Positions 48,280 to 56,613 of a stretch of 64,000 bases of DNA are shown piece after piece (positions within the stretch are counted from its first letter, which is position 1; the number at the start of each line of letters is the position of its first letter). This DNA is from DAOUKH01 sp034421515 (lineage in GTDB: Bacteria; Chloroflexota; Dehalococcoidia; SHYB01). Location of the stretch: the NCBI GenBank assembly GCA_034421515.1, contig DAOUKH010000065.1:1-64000 (forward strand), in the 5' to 3' direction. Both the position numbers and the translations under genes were made by a program. The notes below the pieces were generated by a model. That model saw only the letters and a list, made by a program, of their open reading frames with translations, was not told the origin of the DNA and made no database searches.

Positions 48280-49517
48280 AGCGACACCTTCGGCCGCCAC
48301 TCAATGAAGCGGCGGGTGATGAAGAAGCCGGAGACGATGATGCCGATTGACGAAAGTACTCCCACAAGGAGCGCGGTGCGCATCGAGCCGGTGGCGTCGG
48401 ATATCGTGCCCACCACGACCGGCCCGGCGATGCCTCCCGCCAGAAAGAGCATGGTGAGCAGCGCGGAGGCGAGGGCGATCTCCCGCTGCGAGATGCGGGG
48501 GATCTCGAAGGGCAGCGCCAATATCAACGGGATGTAGCCCCAAGACACGCCGAAGCCGATCATCAAGAGCACCAGCACCCAGATGTCCGTGGTGTACAGC
48601 AGGCCCACGCAGCTAAGCGTCATGACGAGGCCGGACACCATGAAGAGGGCGCGGCGGGCGCGAATCCTCGGGCCGAGCCACCCAATCCCGATGGCTACCG
48701 GGATCGTGACGAGAGAACCGAATCCGAAGAGAAGCCCGGAAGTGGTCCGGACGACGCCGTTGTCCTCGAGCATGAACGTGGGCCAAAACGTGGCCAGCGA
48801 GATCCAGTTGAACGTGGCGCAGAATGCCCCCAATCCGGCGATCCACAGGATCGGGTGCCCCAGGATGGCGCGGGGCGGCGGAGTTGGCCCGCGCGACTCC
48901 GGCGGCGGCAGGTCTCGCTCCCTTCCCAACACGATCCAGTAGACAGCCGTGAAGGCGGCGAAGGCCGTGAAGATGTAATAGGCGGCACGCCAGTTTCCCG
49001 TCGCCTCCAGAATGAGCGGCGTGCCGTAGAGCGCGGCGAACTCGGCAATGCCGATGAGCCCGATGATGATGCCCTGCGCCAGCGGGACTTCGCGCAGAGG
49101 AAACCACTGCTGAATGAGCATCGCGCGGGCAGGCTGACGAATCGAGAAGCTGATGCCGAAGGCGATGCGGGCGAGCAGGAAGAAGACGAAGCCGGTGGCG
49201 AGCCCGTGCAGCAGGGTTAGGACGATCCCCGCGATGAGCGAGGCGATGACCACCTTGAGCGGGCGGAATCGCGTGAGCAAGAAGCCCGCGGGGAGGGTCA
49301 CTAGGAGGTTGCCCACTTGCACCGACGAGCCGAGCCAGCCGCTCTGAGACAGGCTGAGGCTGAACTCCTCGCGGATCTCGGGGAGCAGCAGGCCGAACGA
49401 CAGCACGGGGAGGGTCATCGCCCACACGGTGAGGACCATGCCGGCGATGATGACCCAGCGGTACGAGCTTAGCGTGCCGCCGCCCGCCGTCTCGACGTTC
49501 CCTTCAGTCACGGCCAT
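48276..49517 (-). CDS. MFS transporter (organic anion/nitrate-sugar-phosphate type)
   Basis: This 413-residue permease has 12 predicted membrane segments. LPAGFLLTRFRPLKVVIAS marks the TM2-TM3 loop signature (G-x-L/x-D/T-R-x-x-R type), and QPARAMLIQQWFPLREVPLAQGI after TM4 is typical of the anion:cation/CP_A MFS group. The start at ATG 49517 is preferred to 49565 because it leaves room for a TATGCT box at 49601-49606. Substrate not predictable. The ends overlap lipB by 4 nt. Confidence 0.85.
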   Translation of the reverse strand: MAVTEGNVETAGGGTLSSYRWVIIAGMVLTVWAMTLPVLSFGLLLPEIREEFSLSLSQSGWLGSSVQVGNLLVTLPAGFLLTRFRPLKVVIASLIAGIVLTLLHGLATGFVFFLLARIAFGISFSIRQPARAMLIQQWFPLREVPLAQGIIIGLIGIAEFAALYGTPLILEATGNWRAAYYIFTAFAAFTAVYWIVLGRERDLPPPESRGPTPPPRAILGHPILWIAGLGAFCATFNWISLATFWPTFMLEDNGVVRTTSGLLFGFGSLVTIPVAIGIGWLGPRIRARRALFMVSGLVMTLSCVGLLYTTDIWVLVLLMIGFGVSWGYIPLILALPFEIPRISQREIALASALLTMLFLAGGIAGPVVVGTISDATGSMRTALLVGVLSSIGIIVSGFFITRRFIEWRPKVSL

Positions 49518-49636
49518 GCGAAGATTGGGTCTCTCAACGGAGCGGCTTCTCGTCGGCGGCCCCACCGGCGCGTCCTTGCGGGCGGCGGAACGGCCACCTT
49601 AGCATAGGGCCGCCAAAGCCAAAGGAGCGATTAGAC

Positions 49637-50488
49637 TTGGAAACCGGCATCGAGCCTTCCATTACACCCGAAAGCCGATTCGCGGACGTGAACGGCCTCC
49701 GGCTGCACTACGTCGATTGGGGCAATGAGCCGGCCCCGCCGCTCGTGCTGCTGCACGGACACGGAAGCAACGTCCACACCTTCGACCAGCTCGCCGACCG
49801 CCTGCGCCACGAGTGGCGCGTGGTCGCTCTCGACCAGCGGGGCCACGGCGACTCCGATTGGGCGGAGGACTACGCCGGCGAGCACTTCGTGGCCGACTTC
49901 CAGGGCTTCGCTTCGGCGGTAGGGCTCGATCGGTTCTCGCTGCTTGGCCACTCGATGGGCGGGCTCGTCGCGATGGCCTATGCCGCCGCCAATCCTGACG
50001 CCGTCGAGCGGTTGGTCATCGTCGACATCGGCCCCGAAATCGCGCGTGGAGGGACGGAGTCGGTGCGCCGCGAAACCGTCGAGGCGCCCGAAGAGTTCGA
50101 CAGCCTGGAAGACGTCTACGCCTTCCTCCGCGCCTCCGACCCGGAACCCCCCGACGACATGCTCCGCTACCGCACCAAGCACGGCGCGCGCCGGCTCGAA
50201 AACGGCAAGTGGGGCTGGAAGTACGACCGCGCCCTCAGGTCGACCTCGGGGGAGTCCCGGCTCCCCGACCCCGAGCTGCTCTGGGCCGCCCTCGCCTCCA
50301 TTTCCTGCCCCACGCTCGTGGTCCGCGGCGAACGCAGCGAGATCCTCGACGCGGCGGTGGCGGAGCGCATGGCCCGGACGCTGCCCCAAGGGCGTTACGT
50401 CGAGGTCGAGAACGCCGGCCACCGCATCACTCTCGACAACCTCGATGGCCTCGAACGCGAAGTCCGTGCCTTCCTCGCCGGGCCCTAG
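49637..50488 (+). CDS. Alpha/beta hydrolase
   Basis: This 283-residue protein is an alpha/beta hydrolase with VLLHGHGSN (oxyanion), LDQRGHGDSD, the elbow LLGHSMGGL (Ser106) and NAGHRITLDN with the catalytic His. The start is TTG at 49637, supported by AAAGGAG nine nt upstream. The GHSMGG motif with a downstream cap region resembles haloacetate dehalogenase/epoxide hydrolase/haloperoxidase relatives, but the nucleophile is Ser, so esterase or C-C hydrolase activity is more likely. Substrate unknown. Confidence 0.85.
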   Translation: METGIEPSITPESRFADVNGLRLHYVDWGNEPAPPLVLLHGHGSNVHTFDQLADRLRHEWRVVALDQRGHGDSDWAEDYAGEHFVADFQGFASAVGLDRFSLLGHSMGGLVAMAYAAANPDAVERLVIVDIGPEIARGGTESVRRETVEAPEEFDSLEDVYAFLRASDPEPPDDMLRYRTKHGARRLENGKWGWKYDRALRSTSGESRLPDPELLWAALASISCPTLVVRGERSEILDAAVAERMARTLPQGRYVEVENAGHRITLDNLDGLEREVRAFLAGP

Positions 50489-50532
50489 GAATTCCGTCTT
50501 TACCCCTCCGGTCACCCACCAGTGGGGGAACA

Positions 50533-50611
50533 CCTCAAAATCTCCCCCCTCTGGGGGAGATTAGAGAGAGGGCGCGCGCCGTCAGGCGCGCGAGCGCCCG
50601 CAGGGCGCTGC
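50533..50611 (+). repeat. Three-hairpin intergenic repeat (family A)
   Basis: CTCCCCCCTCTGGGGGAG with trailing ATTAGAGAGAGGG, then GCGCGCC-GTCA-GGCGCGC (about 50573-50590) and GAGCGCCC-GCA-GGGCGCT (about 50591-50609). It is the mirror image of 43858-43937. It occupies most of the gap between the hydrolase and the metallo-beta-lactamase genes. Confidence 0.8.
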
Positions 50612-50658
50612 TTGACACCACATCGGCCCACTCCAACAATGCCCGCGGAGGGACGCCC

Positions 50659-51306
50659 ATGATCCTCAACATGCTTCCCGTGACGGCGTTCGCGGAAAAC
50701 GTCTACTTCGTCGCCGACGAAGAGACCAAAGAGGCCATCATCATCGATCCCGGCGGGGAGGCCGACCGGATTCTCGACGCGATCGAGCAGCTTGGGATCA
50801 CGGTGAAGTACATCCTGAACACCCACGGCCACATGGACCACGTGGGCGGCGTCGCCAAGGTACGCGAGGCCACCGGCGCCCAGTGGGGCATCCACGAGAA
50901 CGACGTCGAGACGAGCCGCCGCGCCCCCATGGACTACACCCTGCGGCTCATCCCCGACTACGTCCCGCCGCCCGAACCCGACTTCATCATCGCCGACGGC
51001 GACGAGTACGCGGTTGGCGACGTGACGGTCAAGGTCATTGAGACGCCCGGCCACACCATGGGGAGCATCTGCTTCCATGCCGAGGATGTCCTTTTCGCCG
51101 GAGACACCCTCTTCAACGGCAGCGTGGGGCGCACCGACTTCCCCGGCAGCAGCCAGGAAGCCCTCGTCGCCAGCATCCGCGAGCGGCTCTTCGGTCTCGA
51201 CGGCGCGACGGTGGTCCTCCCCGGCCACGGACCCCAGACCTCAATCGAGCACGAGAAGACGCACAACCCGTTCGTCGGGACGCGCAGCCAGCTCTGGCTC
51301 CCTTAG
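50659..51306 (+). CDS. Metallo-beta-lactamase fold hydrolase (glyoxalase II-like)
   Basis: This 215-residue MBL-fold protein contains the zinc motif T-H56-x-H58-x-D60-H61 (THGHMDHVGG), the third His in ETPGHTMGS, Asp in LFAGDTLF and the last His in LPGHGPQTS. Length and order match the YcbL/glyoxalase II-like subgroup, thought to act on thioesters. No glyoxalase I is nearby. It is followed 13 nt later by a methyltransferase gene. Confidence 0.9.
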   Translation: MILNMLPVTAFAENVYFVADEETKEAIIIDPGGEADRILDAIEQLGITVKYILNTHGHMDHVGGVAKVREATGAQWGIHENDVETSRRAPMDYTLRLIPDYVPPPEPDFIIADGDEYAVGDVTVKVIETPGHTMGSICFHAEDVLFAGDTLFNGSVGRTDFPGSSQEALVASIRERLFGLDGATVVLPGHGPQTSIEHEKTHNPFVGTRSQLWLP

Positions 51307-51319
51307 CGCGGCGGCCCTC

Positions 51320-51973
51320 ATGACCGGCCCCGCCTCGCCGTATCCTCAAGGCGCGTTCCGCCGCGCCGACGAGTCGGACGACCCGCTCTTCTACCGCGAG
51401 CCCCGTCTCGTCGTCCACATCGACGACCATGCCATCGACGCGCTCCGGGGCTACTACCGGCAGGTGCTGCCCGACGGCGGCGCCTTCCTCGATCTCATGA
51501 GCAGTTGGCGCTCGCATCTTCCCGACGACGTCGCCCTCAGCCGGGTAACCGGCCTCGGCCTGAACCGCGTCGAGCTCGACGAAAACCCGCAGCTCACCGA
51601 ACGCGTCATCCACGACCTCAACACCGAGCCAGCGCTGCCGTTCGACAACCACGAGTTCGACGCGGCGGCGGTGGCCGTCTCCGTCCAATACATGACGCGC
51701 CCGGTGGAAACCTTCGCCGAGGTGAACCGGCTGCTCAAGCCGGGGGCCGCCTTCCACGTCATCTACTCCAACCGCATGTTTCCCACCAAGGCGGTGGCCC
51801 TGTGGCAGGCCCTGGGCGACCACGACCGGGCGGGTCTCATCGGCAGCTACTTTCGCCTCTCCAGCGGCCACCGCGACGGCGGCGAATGGGACGACCCCAC
51901 CTTCACCGACATCACCCCGCAGGTGGGCTTCCCCACCGACCCGCTCTACGTCGTCGCCGCCCGCAAGCGGTAA
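51320..51973 (+). CDS. Class I SAM-dependent methyltransferase-like protein
   Basis: This 217-residue protein has a methyltransferase core: GAFLDLMSSW (motif I position, with the Gly-rich loop degenerate), VTGLGLNRVELDENPQL, LPFDNHEFDAAAVAVSVQY (motif IV region) and EVNRLLKPGAAFHVIYSN. The weak motif I raises doubt about SAM binding, though many Methyltransf_11 proteins look like this. It probably shares a transcript with the MBL-fold gene. Substrate unknown. Confidence 0.7.
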   Translation: MTGPASPYPQGAFRRADESDDPLFYREPRLVVHIDDHAIDALRGYYRQVLPDGGAFLDLMSSWRSHLPDDVALSRVTGLGLNRVELDENPQLTERVIHDLNTEPALPFDNHEFDAAAVAVSVQYMTRPVETFAEVNRLLKPGAAFHVIYSNRMFPTKAVALWQALGDHDRAGLIGSYFRLSSGHRDGGEWDDPTFTDITPQVGFPTDPLYVVAARKR

Positions 51974-52375
51974 CTAAGCGACGAGCGCTTCTAACGAATG
52001 GGCCACGTCAGGGGCGCCTTGCAGGATGGCATTGTCGAGTGTAGCCAGCGGGACACCCAACGCTCGAGCGAGCGCTACGAACTCTGCATCGTAGGCTGTG
52101 AGGCCGCACTCCAGCGCGATATCGATCACTTGGGAGCTCGCCGCCTGGGCAATGCGCTCTCCCAAGACCAGGGCGGCGTCATCGGTCATGGTCTTTGCTT
52201 GGTCGGGAGTAAGCGCGCCGCGGCGCGTAAACCCGACCAGCACATTGCGCAACTCACTCATCAGGATGCCCGGCCCAGCCCACTCGGCATCCCTATCCAG
52301 GAGCCGAGCCGCGTCTGCGCCGTCTTGTCCGCCCACCACGAGCCGGATCATGACATTGGTGTCGACGACGATCAC
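51974..52375 (-). CDS. PIN-domain toxin (VapC/FitB-like)
   Basis: This 133-residue PIN ribonuclease has the acidic tetrad D5 (VVDTNV), E41 (MSELRN), D96 (AYDAEF) and D114 (TLDNAI). Such toxins cleave specific tRNAs or rRNA. The gene overlaps its antitoxin by 4 nt (ATGA), the standard antitoxin-first arrangement. It lies back-to-back with the end of the methyltransferase gene. Confidence 0.9.
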   Translation of the reverse strand: MIVVDTNVMIRLVVGGQDGADAARLLDRDAEWAGPGILMSELRNVLVGFTRRGALTPDQAKTMTDDAALVLGERIAQAASSQVIDIALECGLTAYDAEFVALARALGVPLATLDNAILQGAPDVAHSLEALVA

Positions 52376-52614
52376 GGGCGTCCGGCGTCCCGCAACTCGC
52401 GCAGGTTGCCCTCACTGAGGTCGAGCGGCCCAATGGACGCTCGCCGCAGTCGGATGCGCTCCAGAAGCGCCTCCGCGTCTACCGGTCCGCTTCGAAACGA
52501 CGCCGTGAGCCTCGCCAATATCTCCCCGTTAAGGCTGCGGTGGTTCTCGCCCGCGGCTGACTTGAGCTCGCGATGCAAACGGTCGGGAATGTTTCGGAGC
52601 GCCACGTCCGGCAT
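52372..52614 (-). CDS. Ribbon-helix-helix antitoxin (FitA-like)
   Basis: This 80-residue protein has an N-terminal RHH motif, VALRNIPDRLHRELKSAAGENHRSLNGEILARL, the FitA/Arc-type DNA-binding fold. A charged C-terminal tail (about 45-80) would wrap the PIN toxin. It is the first gene of the pair. Upstream lie three GCTATC repeats, 11 bp apart, the likely autoregulatory operator. A Shine-Dalgarno CAGGAGA precedes the ATG. Confidence 0.88.
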   Translation of the reverse strand: MPDVALRNIPDRLHRELKSAAGENHRSLNGEILARLTASFRSGPVDAEALLERIRLRRASIGPLDLSEGNLRELRDAGRP

Positions 52615-52635
52615 GTCCGTCTCCTGGTTTGTGCC

Positions 52636-52663
52636 GCTATCGTATTGCTATCATTACGCTATC
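52636..52663. promoter_or_regulatory. Operator candidate: three GCTATC direct repeats at 11-bp spacing
   Basis: GCTATC occurs at 52636-52641, 52647-52652 and 52658-52663, so the period is exactly 11 bp, one helical turn. The repeats overlap the promoter region of the antitoxin-toxin pair, 22-49 bp upstream of the antitoxin ATG. RHH repressors typically bind short repeats on one face of the helix. Confidence 0.6.
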
Positions 52664-52703
52664 ACATAACCAACGAGCAGAGCAAGGACTGGGTTTGACA
52701 AAG

Positions 52704-52735
52704 AAGAGGGGCCGCTTCGGGAAGCGGCCCCTCTT
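52704..52735. terminator. Intrinsic terminator downstream of hppA
   Basis: AAGAGGGGCCGCTTC (52704-52718) pairs perfectly with GAAGCGGCCCCTCTT (52721-52735); the stem is about 14-15 bp with a tiny GG/CGGG loop. Read on the minus strand it is followed by CTTTGT, so it terminates hppA (stop at 52760) and insulates it from the toxin-antitoxin promoter. Confidence 0.85.
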
Positions 52736-52759
52736 TGCACACACTCTCGTACTTGGCGG

Positions 52760-54883
52760 CTAGAGGAAGAGCGGGCCGAAGACCAGCGAGACGATGGCCA
52801 TCAGCTTCAACAGGATGTTGAGCGAAGGACCGGAGGTATCCTTGAACGGATCGCCGACGGTGTCCCCGACGACGGCGGCCTTGTGGGCCTCGGAGCCCTT
52901 GCCCCCGTGCGCGCCCGCCTCGATGAACTTCTTGGCGTTGTCCCACGCGCCGCCGGAGTTCGCCATCGTGATGGCCAGCAGCGAGCCGGCGGCGATGGCA
53001 CCGACCAGCAGCCCGCCGAGCGCCTCGGGGCCGAGAATCGCGCCGATCACGATCGGTGCGATGATGGCAATAAGGCCGGGCAGGATCATCTCGCGGAGGG
53101 CTCCCCGCGTGCTGATGTCGACCACCCGCTGGTGGTCCGGCGTGCCGGTCCCCTCCATGATTCCGGGAATCTCACGGAACTGGCGGCGGACCTCGTTCAC
53201 CAACGAGCTGGCGGCTCGTCCCACCGCTCCCATGGTCAGGGCGGCGAAGAGCGATGGCAGCAACGCGCCGATCAGCGCACCCATCAGGACGTTGGGGTCC
53301 CGAAGGTCGAAGACGGTGATGATGCCGCCGCCTCTGGCCTGGTCGACGACTGCCGCATAGGCCGCGAGCAGGGCCAGCGCGGTGAGCACGGCCGAGCCGA
53401 TGGCGAAGCCTTTGCCGGTCGCGGCGGTGGTGTTGCCCAGCGAGTCCAGGGCGTCGGTGCGGTTGCGCACTTCCTCGGGAAGCCCGGACTGCTCGGCGAT
53501 GGCGCCGGCGTTGTCGGCGACGGGGCCGTATGCGTCCGTTGCCAGGGTGATGCCCAGCGTCGAGAGCATCCCCACCGCGGCCAACGCCACGCCGTAGAGG
53601 TCGGCGAGCCAATAGGCGAACCAGATGCCGACGACGATGGCGACCAGCGGGATGAGCGTGCTGAGCATCCCCAGGCTGAAGCCATTGATGATGACCGTCG
53701 CCGGTCCGGTGTTGGCTTGGTCTGAGAGGTCTTTGGTCCACTTGTACTCGTACGAGGTGAACCACTCCGTCGCGGTGCCGATGACCTGCCCAACGACGAG
53801 GCCGACCACGACCACCCAGAACAGGTTGAAGTCGAGGTCGAGGAAGGCGATGGCGAGGCCGGTCCCAATCAGCACAAGGGCCCCGGCGCCGAAGATCCCG
53901 GTGCGTAGGGCCTGCAGCAGCTTGCCCATGCTTGCGTCCTCGCCGGTACGCACGAGGAACGTGCCGATGATGGAGGCGAAGATGCCGATGGCGGCCACGA
54001 GGATCGGAAGCAGCACAATGTTGCTGTTGAACTCGTCGCCGCCGCCGGTGCCGCTGAGAGGGTTGCCGTTGCCGGTGACGAGGATCGCCCCGCCCGCGGC
54101 CACGGCCAAAGCGATGGCCGCGATGATCGAGCCGACGTAGGACTCGAACAGGTCGGCACCCATACCGGCGACGTCGCCGACGTTGTCGCCGACGTTGTCC
54201 GCGATGGTCGCGGGGTTGCGGGGGTCGTCCTCGGGGATGCCCTGCTCGACCTTGCCGACGAGGTCGCCGCCGACGTCGGCGGCCTTGGTGAAGATGCCCC
54301 CGCCGACGCGGGCGAAGAGCGCGATGGACGAGGCGCCCATGCCGAACCCGGCCACGATGTTGGGGTCCTTGAAGATCCACCACATGAGCGTGATGCCGAG
54401 GATGCCGATCCCGACAACAGAGAGCCCCATGACGCCGCCGCTGGAAAAGGCAACGCGGAGGCCCTGATTGAGGCCCTGCTGCGCCGCCGCCGTGGTGCGG
54501 ACGTTGGAGCGCACCGCGACGTTCATGCCCACGATCCCGGTGAGGCCCGAGGCGAAGGCGCCGGTGAGGTAGGCCAGCGCGGTTGCCGGGATGTCGCGGC
54601 TGGTGACGCGGCTCACGTTATCCAGCTTGTCCAGCACGTCGGCGTCGACGAAGACCCACAGCACGACGAAGATGACGACGACGAAGCCGACGAGCGTCAT
54701 GTACTCGCGCTTGAGGAAGGCCTCGGCCCCCTCGCGGATCATGCGGGCGATGTTCTGCATCGTCTCGTTGCCCGGGCTCTGGCGCATCACGAAGGCAATG
54801 AGCCAGAGTCCGAAGACGATAGCGGCGCCGCCGGCGATGAGGGCGATGACCAGTGAAGCTACTGACTGGCCGCCATCTTCCAT
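52760..54883 (-). CDS. hppA: Membrane-bound ion-translocating pyrophosphatase (K+-dependent type)
   Basis: This 707-residue pump hydrolyses pyrophosphate to move H+ (or Na+) out of the cytoplasm. The substrate motif is present as DVGGDLVGKVEQGIPEDDPR (Gly for the usual Ala in DVGADL), and DNVGDNVGDVAGMGADLFE and the C-terminal DNSGGAWDNAKK-like NSGGAWDNAKKFIE are canonical. The GNTTAATGKG segment has Ala where K+-independent enzymes have Lys, so it should be K+-dependent. Sixteen membrane segments are expected. Single gene, terminated at 52704-52735. Confidence 0.94.
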   Translation of the reverse strand: MEDGGQSVASLVIALIAGGAAIVFGLWLIAFVMRQSPGNETMQNIARMIREGAEAFLKREYMTLVGFVVVIFVVLWVFVDADVLDKLDNVSRVTSRDIPATALAYLTGAFASGLTGIVGMNVAVRSNVRTTAAAQQGLNQGLRVAFSSGGVMGLSVVGIGILGITLMWWIFKDPNIVAGFGMGASSIALFARVGGGIFTKAADVGGDLVGKVEQGIPEDDPRNPATIADNVGDNVGDVAGMGADLFESYVGSIIAAIALAVAAGGAILVTGNGNPLSGTGGGDEFNSNIVLLPILVAAIGIFASIIGTFLVRTGEDASMGKLLQALRTGIFGAGALVLIGTGLAIAFLDLDFNLFWVVVVGLVVGQVIGTATEWFTSYEYKWTKDLSDQANTGPATVIINGFSLGMLSTLIPLVAIVVGIWFAYWLADLYGVALAAVGMLSTLGITLATDAYGPVADNAGAIAEQSGLPEEVRNRTDALDSLGNTTAATGKGFAIGSAVLTALALLAAYAAVVDQARGGGIITVFDLRDPNVLMGALIGALLPSLFAALTMGAVGRAASSLVNEVRRQFREIPGIMEGTGTPDHQRVVDISTRGALREMILPGLIAIIAPIVIGAILGPEALGGLLVGAIAAGSLLAITMANSGGAWDNAKKFIEAGAHGGKGSEAHKAAVVGDTVGDPFKDTSGPSLNILLKLMAIVSLVFGPLFL

Positions 54884-55020
54884 AAGAGACTTCCTTTCCG
54901 GTTCCTGAAACAGGATTCCGTCTATTCCAACGGAAAAGTCTACCGGTGCGGGCGGGGTGCGTCAACGAATATGTCAACCGATACGGTCTGCTATGCTCCC
55001 GTCCAATCCCGGCCGCCGCC

Positions 55021-56178
55021 ATGCCACCGCAAGACGACTCCCCGCAAGAAGCCGGACGCATCCCACCGCTGGCCTCGATGGGCTTCCGGGACTTCCGCTT
55101 GCTTTGGACGGCAAGCGTCTTCGCCGCCACCGGGCGGGAGATGCGGCAGGTCGTCAACTACTACTTCGTGTACGAGTTGTCGGGCTCCGCGATTCAGCTT
55201 GGCCTGACGGGTCTCTTCCAGGCGCTGCCGATCATGGCCTTCGGGTTGTTCGGCGGGGCCTTGGCCGACATCGTCGACCGCCGGCGGCTGTTGTTGGCAA
55301 CCCAGATCTTGGGCATGGCGCCCGCCGTGGCATTGGGTCTGCTGACCTTCACCGGCCAAATCGAGGTCTGGCACATCTTCGCGATGACGATGGTGACGTC
55401 CACGACGCAGACGCTCGAAGCGCCGGGCCGCCTCGCCTACCTGCCCAAGGTCGTCCCACGGAGCCACCTGCTCAACGCGGTCGCTCTGGAATCCCTGGTG
55501 ATGCAGACCGCGTTCTTCGTCGGCCCGCTGCTGTTGGCGACGGTCGCCGTCGTCGGCGTCGACGGCGCTTACGCGCTCAACGCGGCCCTCTTCATACCCG
55601 GCATCCTGTCGGTGCTTGCATTGAAGACGTCGGGCAAACCAGAAGGGCCGGCGCCCTCCCGCTCGTTCGCCATGGTGAGGGAAGGGCTGCGCTTCATCAT
55701 GAAGGAACGTGTCCTTCAGGCGATGCTGGCCATCGACTTCGGCGTCGTGCTGGTGGGCTTCTTCCGCCCGATGCTGACGATCCTGGCGGACAAGGTATAC
55801 GGCGTGGGAGAGGTGGGCCTGGCCTTCCTCAACGCGGCGCCGGCGGTGGGTTCGATCGCGGCGGTGGTGACCATCCTTCTGCTGGGCCGGATTCGGCGGC
55901 AGGGGGCGTTGTTCGTCATCGCGGTAGCGCTCTACGGGGCAAGCCTGGTGCTGCTGGGGCTGTCGCCCTGGTTCTGGTTGGGCCTCATCGCCGCCGCCGC
56001 CCTCGGCTATACCGATTCGATAAGCGTTGCGATCCGGAACAACGTCACGCAGCTGGTCCTGACAACATGCGGGGACGTGCCACTGGATTCATGGTCATGG
56101 CCGCCACGCTGGGCAACGCGCTCGGCTCGATTGAGGCGGGGCTCCTCGCCGCCGCGATCGGGGTCGGGAGCGCCCTGA
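55021..56178 (+). CDS. MFS exporter (EntS-like), frameshifted near its 3' end
   Basis: The open frame codes for 385 residues from ATG 55021. MGFRDFRLLWTASVFAATGREM, ALADIVDRRRLLLATQI (A-D-x-x-D-R-R signature) and LEAPGRLAYLPKVVPRSHLLNAVAL are typical of the MFS_3/enterobactin-exporter family. After SISVAIRNNVTQLVL the family expects P-D-x-x-R-G-R. That sequence (PDNMRGRATGFMVMA) is present in the next frame from about 56058. Restoring one base at GTCCTGAC gives a normal product of about 413 residues ending at 56261. The sequence is either a recent mutation or a sequencing/assembly error. A TATGCT box lies at 54992-54997. Confidence 0.8.
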   Translation: MPPQDDSPQEAGRIPPLASMGFRDFRLLWTASVFAATGREMRQVVNYYFVYELSGSAIQLGLTGLFQALPIMAFGLFGGALADIVDRRRLLLATQILGMAPAVALGLLTFTGQIEVWHIFAMTMVTSTTQTLEAPGRLAYLPKVVPRSHLLNAVALESLVMQTAFFVGPLLLATVAVVGVDGAYALNAALFIPGILSVLALKTSGKPEGPAPSRSFAMVREGLRFIMKERVLQAMLAIDFGVVLVGFFRPMLTILADKVYGVGEVGLAFLNAAPAVGSIAAVVTILLLGRIRRQGALFVIAVALYGASLVLLGLSPWFWLGLIAAAALGYTDSISVAIRNNVTQLVLTTCGDVPLDSWSWPPRWATRSARLRRGSSPPRSGSGAP

Positions 56179-56261
56179 CCTTCGGCGGGCTGGGCGCAAT
56201 CGGCTTCGTCGTCGCCGCGGCCGCGGTCGGCTGGCGGGAACTCTGGCGCCACCGCGCCTAG
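56058..56261 (+). other. Out-of-frame 3' remainder of the MFS exporter gene
   Basis: This reads PDNMRGRATGFMVMAATLGN, continues with the last two hydrophobic segments and ends WRELWRHRA before a TAG at 56261. It is the conserved end of the 55021 gene, shifted by one base. It has no start of its own. Confidence 0.75.
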
Positions 56262-56271
56262 GCGAACGTCC

Positions 56272-56604
56272 CTAGCGGTCGGCCGGCGCGCTGCCCGCGG
56301 CCAGCGCCGTCTCTCTCGGTTGGACGCGGTCTTCGATGTCCTTGCCGGACTCGATTTCCGCGACCCGTAACTCGTAGGTTTTTTGCAGGTTGAGCCACAG
56401 CTGCGGCGTGGTACCGAAATAGCGAGACAGACGCAGGGCGGTATCGGCGGTTATTCCGCGCTGTCCCTTCAGGATCGCGGTGATGCGGTTAGTGGGAACT
56501 CCCAGCGCGCTAGCCAACGCGTTGGCCGATAGGCCGAGCTCTTGAAGCTCTTCGCCCAGGATTTCCCCCGGATGCACCGGCCGCATGCGGTTCTTCACAC
56601 TCAT
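56272..56604 (-). CDS. higA: HigA-type XRE antitoxin
   Basis: This 110-residue HTH protein has RPVHPGEILGEELQELGLSANALASALGVPTNRITAILKG, the standard HigA opening and helix-turn-helix, followed by ITADTALRLSRYFGTTPQLWLNLQ, the family signature. It neutralises the adjacent HigB-like toxin and represses the operon. It follows the toxin gene by 9 nt (toxin first, as in higBA). An Ala/Glu-rich C-terminal tail is variable. Confidence 0.92.
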   Translation of the reverse strand: MSVKNRMRPVHPGEILGEELQELGLSANALASALGVPTNRITAILKGQRGITADTALRLSRYFGTTPQLWLNLQKTYELRVAEIESGKDIEDRVQPRETALAAGSAPADR

Positions 56605-56613
56605 CGCTTCCCC

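Noticed and set aside
55021..56261. Calling the MFS gene a true pseudogene
   Set aside because: Only one base is missing, the C-terminal frame is fully conserved without further damage, and a similar one-base loss appears at the M50 gene, so an assembly error is at least as likely.
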